Program-made: the position numbers and the translations under genes
In this document: positions 41,991 to 49,499 of the stretch, one piece after another
Layout: every line of letters begins with the position of its first letter
How positions within the stretch are numbered: position 1 is the stretch's first letter
From: DAHUXT01 sp036273675
Lineage (GTDB): Bacteria; Chloroflexota; Ktedonobacteria; Ktedonobacterales; JADMIN01
Reading direction: 5' to 3'
NCBI GenBank assembly: GCA_036273675.1
Contig: DASUHD010000154.1
Coordinates: 7,193-71,192, forward strand
Length of the DNA stretch: 64,000 nucleotides
The notes under the pieces: model-generated
Databases searched by the model: none
Seen by the model: the letters and a program-made list of their open reading frames with translations, nothing else
Told to the model about the DNA's origin: nothing

Positions 41991-42787
41991 ACATGAAGAG
42001 AGATCACCCATCGCCGCGTTCGCTGGTGAGCGCTATGCGCGACCTGAGCGCGATAGAGCCACCCGCTTCGTTGTTGCCCACGGTGCTACGGCTGACCGAT
42101 CTGGCCGATACCTTTCTGCCGCTTGAAACGTCGGTTGGCAACGTCTTCGTGGCATGGAGCAGCCGTGGCATCACAGCAGTGATGCGCCGGGAGGACGCCG
42201 CCATGTTCGCGCATGACTTTACCGCTCAGTATCAACGGCGTGTCATCGAAAGCGATGCGCGGACCGCCAGTGCGCTCCGGCCTGAGTTGGAGGCCACCAT
42301 CCGAGGCGAGCGCAAGGCGCCCTTGCCCTTTGACCTGCATTCCCTCACCGACTTCGAGCAGGCTGTGTTGCGCAAGGCGCTGGATATTCCCAGGGGACAG
42401 GTGCGCCCGTATGGCTGGATTGCCCGCGAAATCGGCCACCCTCGCGCGATGCGGGCCGTTGGCAGCGCGCTCAAGCACAACCCCATTCCGCTACTGATTC
42501 CCTGCCACCGCGTTGTGCTGAGCGATGGCCATCTCGGCCAGTATGCCATGGGCGGCACGGACGTCAAGCGGACGCTGCTGGCCGTGGAGGGCGCTGAGCC
42601 AGATGTATTGGAGACGCTGGCGGAGCAGCATATCCAGTTCTTCGGCAGCGATACAACCGACGTCTTCTGTTTCCCCACCTGTCGGCACGCGCGCCGTGTG
42701 GCCCCACAGCATCGCGTCACCTTCAGCTCGGTGCGTGACGCGGAGGTCCGGGGCTATCGGCCATGCAAGGTCTGCCGCCCCGCGTGA
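41987..42787 (+). CDS. MGMT-Ada fusion: O6-alkylguanine methyltransferase with C-terminal Ada-type Cys4 domain
   Basis: This 266-aa protein is translationally coupled to the sigma gene. Residues about 1-60 have a helical N-terminus (SLVSAMRDLSAIEPPASLLPTVLRL) and could contact the sigma. A DNA-methyltransferase domain follows, with RGQVRPYGWIAREIGHPRAMRAVGSALKHNPIPLLIPCHRVV and active-site Cys173. At the C-terminus four cysteines, C228-x3-C232-x27-C260-x2-C263, closely match the spacing of the E. coli Ada zinc/phosphotriester site (C38, C42, C69, C72), with GYRPCKVCRP. In Ada the Cys4 domain is N-terminal; here the order is reversed and the AraC-type DNA-binding domain is missing. Alkylation repair and sensing of methyl-phosphotriesters are expected. 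Confidence 0.95.
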   Translation: MNMKRDHPSPRSLVSAMRDLSAIEPPASLLPTVLRLTDLADTFLPLETSVGNVFVAWSSRGITAVMRREDAAMFAHDFTAQYQRRVIESDARTASALRPELEATIRGERKAPLPFDLHSLTDFEQAVLRKALDIPRGQVRPYGWIAREIGHPRAMRAVGSALKHNPIPLLIPCHRVVLSDGHLGQYAMGGTDVKRTLLAVEGAEPDVLETLAEQHIQFFGSDTTDVFCFPTCRHARRVAPQHRVTFSSVRDAEVRGYRPCKVCRPA

Positions 42788-42930
42788 ATGCACAGTTGCA
42801 TAGCTGGATGAGCGGACGGGCGAGGAGAGAAGAGAAGAGAAGCGCTTTCGCCCGACTATGCCCTTGGCTTCGTGTGTCCTACGAGCGCCTAACCACACCG
42901 TTATGCCCCAGTGGCAATGACAGGGGTGGG

Positions 42931-42960
42931 CTAGCTTCGCGGCATGAATGCCGCGGCTAG
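42931..42960. repeat. Intergenic palindrome, copy 3 of a GCCGC-type family
   Basis: An almost perfect hairpin: outer arms CTAGC/GCTAG, two unpaired T, inner arms CGCGGCAT/ATGCCGCG with a GA loop. It lies between the convergent MGMT-Ada gene and the hypothetical gene at 42990 and could terminate both. Confidence 0.7.
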
Positions 42961-42989
42961 GAACGGGATTTGATAGGAACTCTAACGAG

Positions 42990-43811
42990 CTACGGCTGAA
43001 GGACCGCCTTGAAGACCAGCACCATGCTCCTGGTTGGTGTATCCACCTGATAGGCGTAGCAGCCTGAGTGGGATATGCGCGTGATGGTCAGCCACGAAGC
43101 CACCGGTGAGCCACGGTCTGATGTGTTGGAGATCAGCAACTGCGGCAGCATACTCCCATTCATCAGGTTGTTGGCGAAGTTGGGCTGCTGGATACCCCCA
43201 TCGAAGAGCAGAATATTTGGGCCATCCAGTTGCGCGCCGCGAATGTAGATTGGCTCAACCGTGGGCAGGTTCAGATACCATGTCACAAGCTCGCCCTGCC
43301 AGGTGGTTCGCCCACGAAAGAAGGTGCTTCGCTGGGGGTACTGCACGCCGTTCGCGTCCACATTCTGTGTCGAGGCGAAGATCGAGGAATCGCCGATGCC
43401 TCTGATGGTGCGCGCCCCCACGGTCAGCGTTGTCGTCGGAGTGACCGGACAGGAAGCCTGGCTGAGTAATGTCGGCAGGTGCAAAGGCTGCTTGCCCAGG
43501 GCGAACCAGCCAGTGCCGGTCGTATGCGCTGTCAGCCCTGGCCCAGAAAGCGGCGACGACGTAAGCGAAAGATCAGCGCTGAAAAACTGGGCGAGGTTGA
43601 GGCTATTGATGAGTATGAGGCATGCGATGGCCACGAGGGCAGCGCTCCGGCTGTACCGCCGCAGCTGCTCACCAGCGGTGGATACGGCGTCGGGCTGGCG
43701 GGCGCGCCATGCAGGCATCCATGGTATCGCAGGACCCGATGAGGCGCCTGGAAGCTGGCTGACCTCGAGATCGAAACTGTCTTCCAGCGCTTCCCGATCG
43801 TTGGCCCCCAT
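42990..43811 (-). CDS. Single-pass membrane protein with extracytoplasmic domain, unknown family
   Basis: This 273-aa protein starts at ATG 43811 with AGGGGGG upstream. About 50 polar cytoplasmic residues precede one membrane helix (AALVAIACLILINSLNLAQFF, residues about 55-78). The remaining 190 residues are outside: a Ser/Thr/Pro-rich linker, then a beta-rich region with GTGWFALGKQPLHLP, FRGRTTWQGELVTWYLNLP and SHSGCYAYQVD. Two Cys could form a disulfide. No family is recognised. It converges with the MGMT-Ada gene. Confidence 0.75.
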   Translation of the reverse strand: MGANDREALEDSFDLEVSQLPGASSGPAIPWMPAWRARQPDAVSTAGEQLRRYSRSAALVAIACLILINSLNLAQFFSADLSLTSSPLSGPGLTAHTTGTGWFALGKQPLHLPTLLSQASCPVTPTTTLTVGARTIRGIGDSSIFASTQNVDANGVQYPQRSTFFRGRTTWQGELVTWYLNLPTVEPIYIRGAQLDGPNILLFDGGIQQPNFANNLMNGSMLPQLLISNTSDRGSPVASWLTITRISHSGCYAYQVDTPTRSMVLVFKAVLQP

Positions 43812-44367
43812 GAAGACCCCCTCGAATCACCCGTTTTGCGTGCGGCATACGGGCCTGGGAATGCTCCCCACAGATGCTCGTTGCGACCACATTGCCGCAC
43901 CATCGCCAGTGTATGATATGACGCCGTGAATAGCCAGACGCCGCTGTACAGTATTACGGCATAGGGGAAACGCTCGCCATTGGGAGAGCAGAAAGATATA
44001 GCGGGCAGCCGATAACAGGTCAAACGTTAGCTCATCTGTTCAAGGAAACCCGTCCCATTTGACATAAATAATAGTACTTTAGTCTAAATCATTGAGTACT
44101 TAAGTCAGGCGCTACACAGGCTTTGGACAACGCAACGGCGTTTCTTGTACAGTCTCTCCCGTGCTTCCCACAGGGAAGCAAGCGACTATGTGCGACGGTT
44201 AGCGTGAGTTAGAGCAACCGCCATCGCGCCTTAAGCGTTCATCGCGGCGCGTGTGCGGCATAGCGTGGGATGCGGCTGGAGAAGCGTCCCCAAGGAGGGT
44301 AGAGAGCGCGGTACGCAACCGCGGACGCTCTGCAGGAGGTGCAGAGTCGGTATAAGGGAGGTTCTCT
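43812..44367. other. Intergenic region with AT-rich segment and structured leader
   Basis: These 556 bp lie between two divergent genes. At 44055-44106 the sequence becomes AT-rich, with TTGACA (44059) and two 12-bp direct repeats 22 bp apart: AGTACTTTAGTC (44073) and AGTACTTAAGTC (44095). At 44163-44179 GCTTCCC-ACA-GGGAAGC makes a perfect hairpin. At 44192-44348 further stems follow, including AGAGCGCGGT/ACCGCGG-CGCTCT and CTCTGCA-GGAGG-TGCAGAG, whose loop carries an SD-like GGAGG. No known riboswitch consensus fits. This is probably the regulated leader of the CHAP gene. Confidence 0.5.
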
Positions 44368-45144
44368 GTGTTGGGTTCTTTGATGACTTCGGCAGCGCGC
44401 GCCTCGCGGTCGGTCCGCATGTGGCGCGGCGCTCTTCTGCTTGCTGGCGCGCTTGGGCTAGCTGTCGCCTCGATGCAAATGGCCCCGTCGGCGCACGCCT
44501 CGACGAGTCTGCATTACCAGCGAGGCTACTACCTCGACAATGGCTGGTACTGCTACGGGTGGGCCAATGGCGCCTATCACTGCACCACCCGCTGGCATCG
44601 CGCCTCGAATGGCCAGATCATTTCCGACAATCCCGCCTGGGTGCCAAATAGCGCGTCGGTATCCACGAGCGGCTCGGGCAGCGCCAGCAGCGCCCCCGCC
44701 AGCCATCCTGTCAGCGTATCGAGTGGCTCCGTCTCGCCCACCCCGGCTGGCATTGGGCCATGGGTGAAGCCAGCGGGCTACTACTCCTACGCGATGTCGT
44801 CGCATGGCTGGTATCCCAGCTACTTCGGCTGGTGTACGTGGTATGCCTCGTACCGCAAGCAGAACGAGCCACTGATGCAACTGGGCAACGCCGCCGCCTG
44901 GGCGTGGAACGCGCCGCGCCATGGGCTGCACACCGGCAGCCAGCCCGCTGTGGGCGCAACGGTCGTCTTCCAGCCGCATGTGCAGGGGGCGAGCAGCGCG
45001 GGACACGTCGGGCATGTCGAAAAGGTCTACGGCAACGGCTGGTTCCTGATCTCCGAGATGGCGTTCTACTGGAACGGTGGCGGTTTTGGCCGTGTCAGTT
45101 ACCGCTACGTCCACACTGGATCGGGAGTGAGTTTCATCTACTAG
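44368..45144 (+). CDS. Secreted CHAP-domain peptidoglycan hydrolase
   Basis: This 258-aa protein has a GTG start at 44368 (GGGAGG upstream). The signal peptide is typical (basic N-region, LLLAGALGLAVASMQMAPSAHA). A Tyr-rich region repeats YYLDNGWYCYGWANGAYHC, then a Ser-rich linker. The CHAP domain covers about residues 145-258: the catalytic Cys in GWCTWYASYR, and the His in AGHVGHVEKVYGNGWFLISEM. CHAP enzymes cleave peptidoglycan cross-bridges or amide bonds. A complex GC-rich leader precedes it. Confidence 0.9.
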   Translation: MLGSLMTSAARASRSVRMWRGALLLAGALGLAVASMQMAPSAHASTSLHYQRGYYLDNGWYCYGWANGAYHCTTRWHRASNGQIISDNPAWVPNSASVSTSGSGSASSAPASHPVSVSSGSVSPTPAGIGPWVKPAGYYSYAMSSHGWYPSYFGWCTWYASYRKQNEPLMQLGNAAAWAWNAPRHGLHTGSQPAVGATVVFQPHVQGASSAGHVGHVEKVYGNGWFLISEMAFYWNGGGFGRVSYRYVHTGSGVSFIY

Positions 45145-45240
45145 GTCCGCTCTATTCTCCGCTGGCAGTGAGTGGCTCACCAACCCGGGCATGGATGACC
45201 AGGGGAGCCGCTCCCGCCACGATCACGCGACCGTCGCACG

Positions 45241-45280
45241 TCGTCGTTATCAGTCGTTATCAGTCGTTATCGGTCGTTAT
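45241..45280. repeat. Four tandem 10-bp repeats
   Basis: TCGTCGTTAT, CAGTCGTTAT twice, and CGGTCGTTAT are consecutive. The unit TCGTTAT is constant. They lie between the convergent CHAP and CPBP genes. Confidence 0.9.
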
Positions 45281-45310
45281 CGGCCTCAATATGCCAATAT
45301 GCCGTCCGCA

Positions 45311-46141
45311 TCAGTGGCCCGTCAGCGCGAGGATAATCGCCAGCCCCGCAGTCGCGTTATTGGCCGCGTGAATGACGATACCCGGCCAGATCGAGCCGGT
45401 GCGCCAGCGCACAAATGCCAACACAATCCCGAAGACAAACAGGACCGCAAACGAGCCAATGTCGCCATGCGCCAGGCCAAAGAGGAACGCTGAGAGGAGC
45501 GCCGCGGGCCAGAAGTTCATTCGGTGTAATAGTCCCCCGAAGAGGAAGCCGCGAAAGAATATCTCCTCACAGATCGGCGCGATCAGCACGGCGCCAGCGA
45601 GCAGCGCGATCGTGGAGATGGGCGCGTATTTCGCCTGTTGCAGCAGGGCGTCCGAATTGGTACGCAGCGGCAGGTTAAAAACCTGTATGAGTAAGCTGTA
45701 GAGAATATTGCAGCCGATGATGACGAGGAAGCCGACGACTGTCGCGACGATAGCTGGGCCGAGGCGCGTTGAGCGCAACCCCAGCGCAGCAATCCCCTGG
45801 CGTGGCGAGATTCCCGGCGCGCGACGGATGAGCGCGTAATAGGCGGGCGCAATCACGAAGGCCAGTTCGACGACGCCGGTGACGAAAAAGGCGAAGACAG
45901 CGCCGATGATATCCTCCGCTGGCGTGAGCCGCCGCTGGCTGGAGGTCGTGCTCGCAGAGGAGAGCAGTTGCGTGCCAATAATAAAGATGAGCCACGGCGC
46001 CAGGGTCGCCACCGCGCCGCGCACGGTTTGCGCGAAGGTCCAGGGTGTCTGGCCCACCTGCCCGTAGCGCGCGGGATCGCCCGCTGGCGGCTGGTGATCG
46101 GACGGCGGTGTCTCGTAGGCAGGACCAGGAGTGTAGGCCAT
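45311..46141 (-). CDS. CPBP-family intramembrane glutamic endopeptidase (second copy)
   Basis: This 276-aa protein starts at ATG 46141 with GAGGATG upstream. About 30 Pro-rich N-terminal residues precede some seven or eight hydrophobic helices. The CPBP motifs are EEIFFRGFLFGGLLHR, FGLAHGD and VIHAANNATAGL. A helix between residues about 80-105 (IGAVFAFFVTGVVELAFVIAP) and the motif order match the bacterial Abi family. The gene is distinct from the copy at 14265, with little identity outside the motifs. Confidence 0.92.
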   Translation of the reverse strand: MAYTPGPAYETPPSDHQPPAGDPARYGQVGQTPWTFAQTVRGAVATLAPWLIFIIGTQLLSSASTTSSQRRLTPAEDIIGAVFAFFVTGVVELAFVIAPAYYALIRRAPGISPRQGIAALGLRSTRLGPAIVATVVGFLVIIGCNILYSLLIQVFNLPLRTNSDALLQQAKYAPISTIALLAGAVLIAPICEEIFFRGFLFGGLLHRMNFWPAALLSAFLFGLAHGDIGSFAVLFVFGIVLAFVRWRTGSIWPGIVIHAANNATAGLAIILALTGH

Positions 46142-46282
46142 GGCATCATCCTCACAAACATGTGTGGCGGGCCGGAAATACTCGGCTCATCAGCGCGTTC
46201 GGCGCACCCCCTAATTGTACGTGGATTTGCGGTAGCGGTGAAAGAGGCGCGACGAGCGCGGTGTCTTTTAGCGGCAATGTGC

Positions 46283-46311
46283 TTGCGAGACCTTTTGATG
46301 CCGCGTATACT
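46283..46311 (+). promoter_or_regulatory. Promoter of the Cys-rich small protein
   Basis: TTGCGA (46283-46288), a 17-bp spacer and TATACT (46306-46311). The gene starts at 46388. Confidence 0.65.
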
Positions 46312-46387
46312 TGCTGCATGACGAGGATGTATGATTGTCGTCGACGCGCGATGAACCAGGGATGAAGCAGGAAGGAGTTAGGTCACC

Positions 46388-46675
46388 GTGAGTTTTGGCG
46401 TGACCGAAGACCCGCGCGAGAATATCAATTGGCGTCGCCACCGGCAAGGCTGCCCGCATTACCGCGAGCGCTGGTTCGCGCTGAGCAATCCCGATGAAGG
46501 TGAGCCACTCTATCAGGTCTTCTGTCTGATGAATACTCCGCCCGAAACCGCCGAGGAGCAAGAGCGCTGCCTCTCCAGCCGCACCTGCTGCTGGCGCATT
46601 GCTGAGGCGGCCCGGCATGGCGGCAAGACGGCGGCCACTACCGCGGATGGTAAACGGCGACGCAACGCTTCCTGA
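46388..46675 (+). CDS. Small Cys-rich protein of unknown function
   Basis: This 95-aa protein has a GTG start with GGAG at about 11 bases. There is no signal peptide or membrane helix. Residues include GCPHYRERW, VFCLMN, and CLSSRTCCWR (five Cys in all). The arrangement could bind zinc or an Fe-S cluster, but I recognise no family. The C-terminal 25 residues are basic. It has its own promoter and is followed by a long non-coding gap. Confidence 0.65.
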   Translation: MSFGVTEDPRENINWRRHRQGCPHYRERWFALSNPDEGEPLYQVFCLMNTPPETAEEQERCLSSRTCCWRIAEAARHGGKTAATTADGKRRRNAS

Positions 46676-46794
46676 GCGCTCTGGCTCCAGATATCTGTGC
46701 TCCGATTCCCCGGCGCTACCCATCCACTCCTCCTGTTTACTGCCATATCCCAGACGCTACCTATCAGATTTCTGCGCTTCTCGCGCGAATGTCG

Positions 46795-46823
46795 TTGACG
46801 CGCATCTCTGTGTCGGATACACT
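46795..46823 (+). promoter_or_regulatory. Promoter before the 21-codon ORF and MFS gene
   Basis: TTGACG (46795-46800), a 17-bp spacer and TACACT (46818-46823). A second, weaker TTGACG/TACCAT pair (18 bp) lies at 46986-47015. Confidence 0.65.
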
Positions 46824-46917
46824 GTCGCGGAGACCTTTCGGCGGGTAGCGTTTGGACTCCGCTGACGGGTACGCCGAATTATGGCCCTCTATTCACCCCT
46901 ATGAGGAGGTATCGGAC

Positions 46918-46983
46918 ATGCCAGCATTCTCTCCACGAGACGTTGTGGGACTCAACCGCAACCGTGGAGTCATCGCGCGCTAA
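46918..46983 (+). CDS. Possible 21-aa leader peptide
   Basis: The ATG at 46918 has a strong AGGAGG 9 bases upstream, and TAA closes the frame after 21 codons. The peptide begins MPAFSPRDVVGL and is Arg/Asn-rich near its end (NRNRGVIAR). It lies 95 bp after a good promoter and 223 bp before the MFS gene, which would suit a translated regulatory leader. It is too short to test by similarity. Confidence 0.45.
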   Translation: MPAFSPRDVVGLNRNRGVIAR

Positions 46984-47206
46984 TATTGACGCGCATGCCG
47001 TGCCATGGCTACCATAGCGCGCTGGCTTCCGTACCTCATGCTGCCCGTCGCCAATGCGACCCAGCTTCCCCTACGTCTCGATACCTCACTTGAATGTGCT
47101 CTTCCGCGACCACATCTCGCTCGATAGCGCACGTTGCCATGCCCGGCGCCGTGCCGTCCCGCGCTGATGCGTCGCGGTCTTCGAGAATTGTGTAGGGGAG
47201 TCTGTG
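46984..47206 (+). other. Non-coding region between leader ORF and MFS gene
   Basis: 223 bp with GC-rich inverted segments and a secondary promoter-like TTGACG/TACCAT pair. No gene is supported. GGGGAG at the end is the MFS ribosome site. Confidence 0.4.
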
Positions 47207-48502
47207 ATGCGTCGTAACGCATATGGTGTGTATTTGCTGCTGAGTGGACTATCGGCGGCCTTCTTCTATCTCTACGGGGCCGTCGCCGCCGTCTACCGGG
47301 TCTCGACGGCTGGCCTCAACCCGTTGCAGCTGGTGCTGGTGGGAACCGCGCTGGAGGCGGCGTGCTTCGTCGTGGGTGTGCCAACTGGCATCCTCGCCGA
47401 CGTGCTGAGTCGTCGCCTGCTAGTGGTGATTGGCTTCCTGCTGGAAGGCGTGGGCTTTGCCCTTGAGGGCGCGATCCCGCAGTTCGGGGTGATTCTGGTT
47501 GCCCAGGTGCTCTGGGGCGCTGGCGCGATGTGTGTAGATGGCGCCTTCGAGGCGTGGATTGCGGATGAGGTAGGCGACGAGCGCCTGGGTCACATCTTCA
47601 TTCGCAGCACGCAGGTGAGCCAGGTATGCGGGATTGCCGGGATTCTGGGCGCTGGCGTGCTGGCGAGCGTCAGCTATAACCTGCCGCTGCTGGTAGCTGG
47701 TGTGCTCATGTTTGCTCTCGGCATCCTCGCGGCGTTCCTGATGCCTGAGACTGGCTTTCATCCGGCGGGACACGCCGATGGGGTGACGTGGAGCGCGCGG
47801 AACGCCTGGCGGGCGGCTGGCGACACGCTGCGGCAGAGCGGGCGGCTGGTGCGCCGCAGCCCAATCCTGCTGACTCTGCTGGGCGTAGCGGCGTTCTATG
47901 GTATGTCGAGCGAGGGATTCGACCGCCTCTGGGAGGCCCACATCCTGCTCGATGTCCATCTGCCGCCGCTCGGCCATCTCAATCCGGTGCTGTGGTTCAG
48001 CATCATCTTGATCGCGGCGCAGTTGCTGAGCATCGCCTCGACCGAGCTGGCCCGGCGTCAGGTGAACACCCGCAACCATGTCTCAGTGGCGCGGGCGCTC
48101 TTTGCCATCAATGCGCTCTTGATCGTTGTCGTGATCGCCTTCGGGCTGGCGGTCAGCTTCCCGCTGGCGGTCGCCGCCTACCTGATGGCCGATATTCTCC
48201 GCACAACTCGCCAGCCGATCTATCTGGCGTGGCTGACCCAGACGATTGATGCGCGGGTGCGGGCGACGGTGCTCTCGATCAGCAGCCAGCTCGATGCCTT
48301 CGGGCAGGTTGCGGGCGGCCCGGTGATCGGGGCGATTGGGTCGCTTCGCTCGATCCGCGCCGCGCTGGTGGCGACGGGCATCACGCTTACCCCGGCATTG
48401 CTCCTCTTTGCCCGCGCCGCACGGCTGAAAGAGGTACAGCCGGTCGATCAGGTGGCCGCCGATGACGCTACCGCCGTCGTGGAGGAGTTTGCCGAAAGCT
48501 GA
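47207..48502 (+). CDS. MFS transporter
   Basis: This 431-aa protein starts at ATG 47207 (GGGGAG 8 bases upstream); a GTG immediately before is the alternative. Twelve hydrophobic helices are expected, with the MFS loop 2-3 motif GVPTGILADVLSRRLLVVIGFLLEG. An acidic motif IADEVGDERLGHIFIRSTQ lies between helices 4 and 5, as in the tetracycline/macrolide-type and sugar exporters. The C-terminus is acidic. The substrate is unknown, though the long leader with a mini-ORF would suit an exporter of a translation-inhibiting drug. Confidence 0.92.
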   Translation: MRRNAYGVYLLLSGLSAAFFYLYGAVAAVYRVSTAGLNPLQLVLVGTALEAACFVVGVPTGILADVLSRRLLVVIGFLLEGVGFALEGAIPQFGVILVAQVLWGAGAMCVDGAFEAWIADEVGDERLGHIFIRSTQVSQVCGIAGILGAGVLASVSYNLPLLVAGVLMFALGILAAFLMPETGFHPAGHADGVTWSARNAWRAAGDTLRQSGRLVRRSPILLTLLGVAAFYGMSSEGFDRLWEAHILLDVHLPPLGHLNPVLWFSIILIAAQLLSIASTELARRQVNTRNHVSVARALFAINALLIVVVIAFGLAVSFPLAVAAYLMADILRTTRQPIYLAWLTQTIDARVRATVLSISSQLDAFGQVAGGPVIGAIGSLRSIRAALVATGITLTPALLLFARAARLKEVQPVDQVAADDATAVVEEFAES

Positions 48503-48596
48503 AGTGAAGGCGGTATGGAGGCTGATGGGTTGAATGATCCGTCAGCCTCGCATAACCGCCATCTCTGAAAAGGAATTAAGGGCGCCGATGGTGTTC

Positions 48597-49295
48597 TTAG
48601 TCTGCCTTCTGCCAGACCATCGCGAAGCTGATAGGATGATCCCGATACTTGCTCCACTTTGGTTTGTGCGCCAGATATTCCTCGTCAATCAGCCCCTCGT
48701 GCATCTCACGCAGCGACCAGCCCGCTGCGAGCGCCGCCCGGACGTGATCGCTGGTCAGGTGGATGTACGTTTCGATAGCGATTGACTCTCCCGACGGATT
48801 CTTGTAATGGGTCGGCATACCGTTGAGCATAACGAAGTAGGGATGATAGCCCACGAGAACGAAATAGCCGCCTGGGCGCGCGAGCCTGGCTGCCTCCTGG
48901 TAAAGCGGGTGGAGGTCGGGCAGATGCTCATCCGCGAGGCTCACCGTCACTAGATCGTACGCTGCCGCCGGGAGCGGCGTTTCGCGCATGTCGCCGACGA
49001 CAAGCTCGCGGTAAATCGCTTTGGCGCGCGCGCCCTCGAGCATCTCCGCCGTCAGATCGACGCCGTCGAGCGCGGCGACGCCATGCTGCTTGAGCCATGC
49101 TCCCGTGCGCCCGGTGCCGCAGGCCAGGTCCGCTCCCGCCTGGATGCGACTCCAATCGACCGACTCGATGCGATCCAGCAGGCGCACGTCCATCACATCC
49201 TGCACGATATCCTCGTAAGAAGCGGCCCATTCCCCGTAGCCTTCACGCACAGAGCGAACCGGATACTTGCGTACATCGAAGCGCGAAAAATCCAT
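48597..49295 (-). CDS. Class I SAM-dependent methyltransferase
   Basis: This 232-aa enzyme starts at ATG 49295; a TTG at 49319 is an alternative. It has the SAM motif GADLACGTGRTGAWL near residues 60-75, VDLTAEMLEGARAK and DLVTVSLADEHLPDLHPLYQEAARLARPGGYFVLVGYHP. The C-terminus has ETYIHLTSDHVRAALAAGWSLREMHEG, similar to UbiE-like small-molecule methyltransferases. The substrate is unknown. It is read leftwards and converges on the MFS gene. Confidence 0.92.
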   Translation of the reverse strand: MDFSRFDVRKYPVRSVREGYGEWAASYEDIVQDVMDVRLLDRIESVDWSRIQAGADLACGTGRTGAWLKQHGVAALDGVDLTAEMLEGARAKAIYRELVVGDMRETPLPAAAYDLVTVSLADEHLPDLHPLYQEAARLARPGGYFVLVGYHPYFVMLNGMPTHYKNPSGESIAIETYIHLTSDHVRAALAAGWSLREMHEGLIDEEYLAHKPKWSKYRDHPISFAMVWQKAD

Positions 49296-49499
49296 AACCA
49301 ACTCTCTATTCAGCTTCAAACTCTGAACACATCATCCACTCATCACACTGTGCGGCAGTACGTTCCATGACCGCACCTGAGCATTGTACTATGTGTGAAG
49401 AGGCGCCTGGCATGCGAACGTTGATGTTCCGCGTTTGCTGGGCAGGGCCAATGGACAGCGAATGGACAGCCAAGGGACAATGAGGTCGGGAGGCGCCAG

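Noticed and set aside
44160..44367. Known riboswitch (cyclic di-AMP ydaO, cyclic di-GMP, cobalamin) before the CHAP gene
   Set aside because: I compared the core consensus strings I know, and none is present; only generic hairpins are seen.
45241..45280. CRISPR array
   Set aside because: Only four directly adjacent 10-bp units without spacers; it is a simple tandem repeat, and there are no cas genes.
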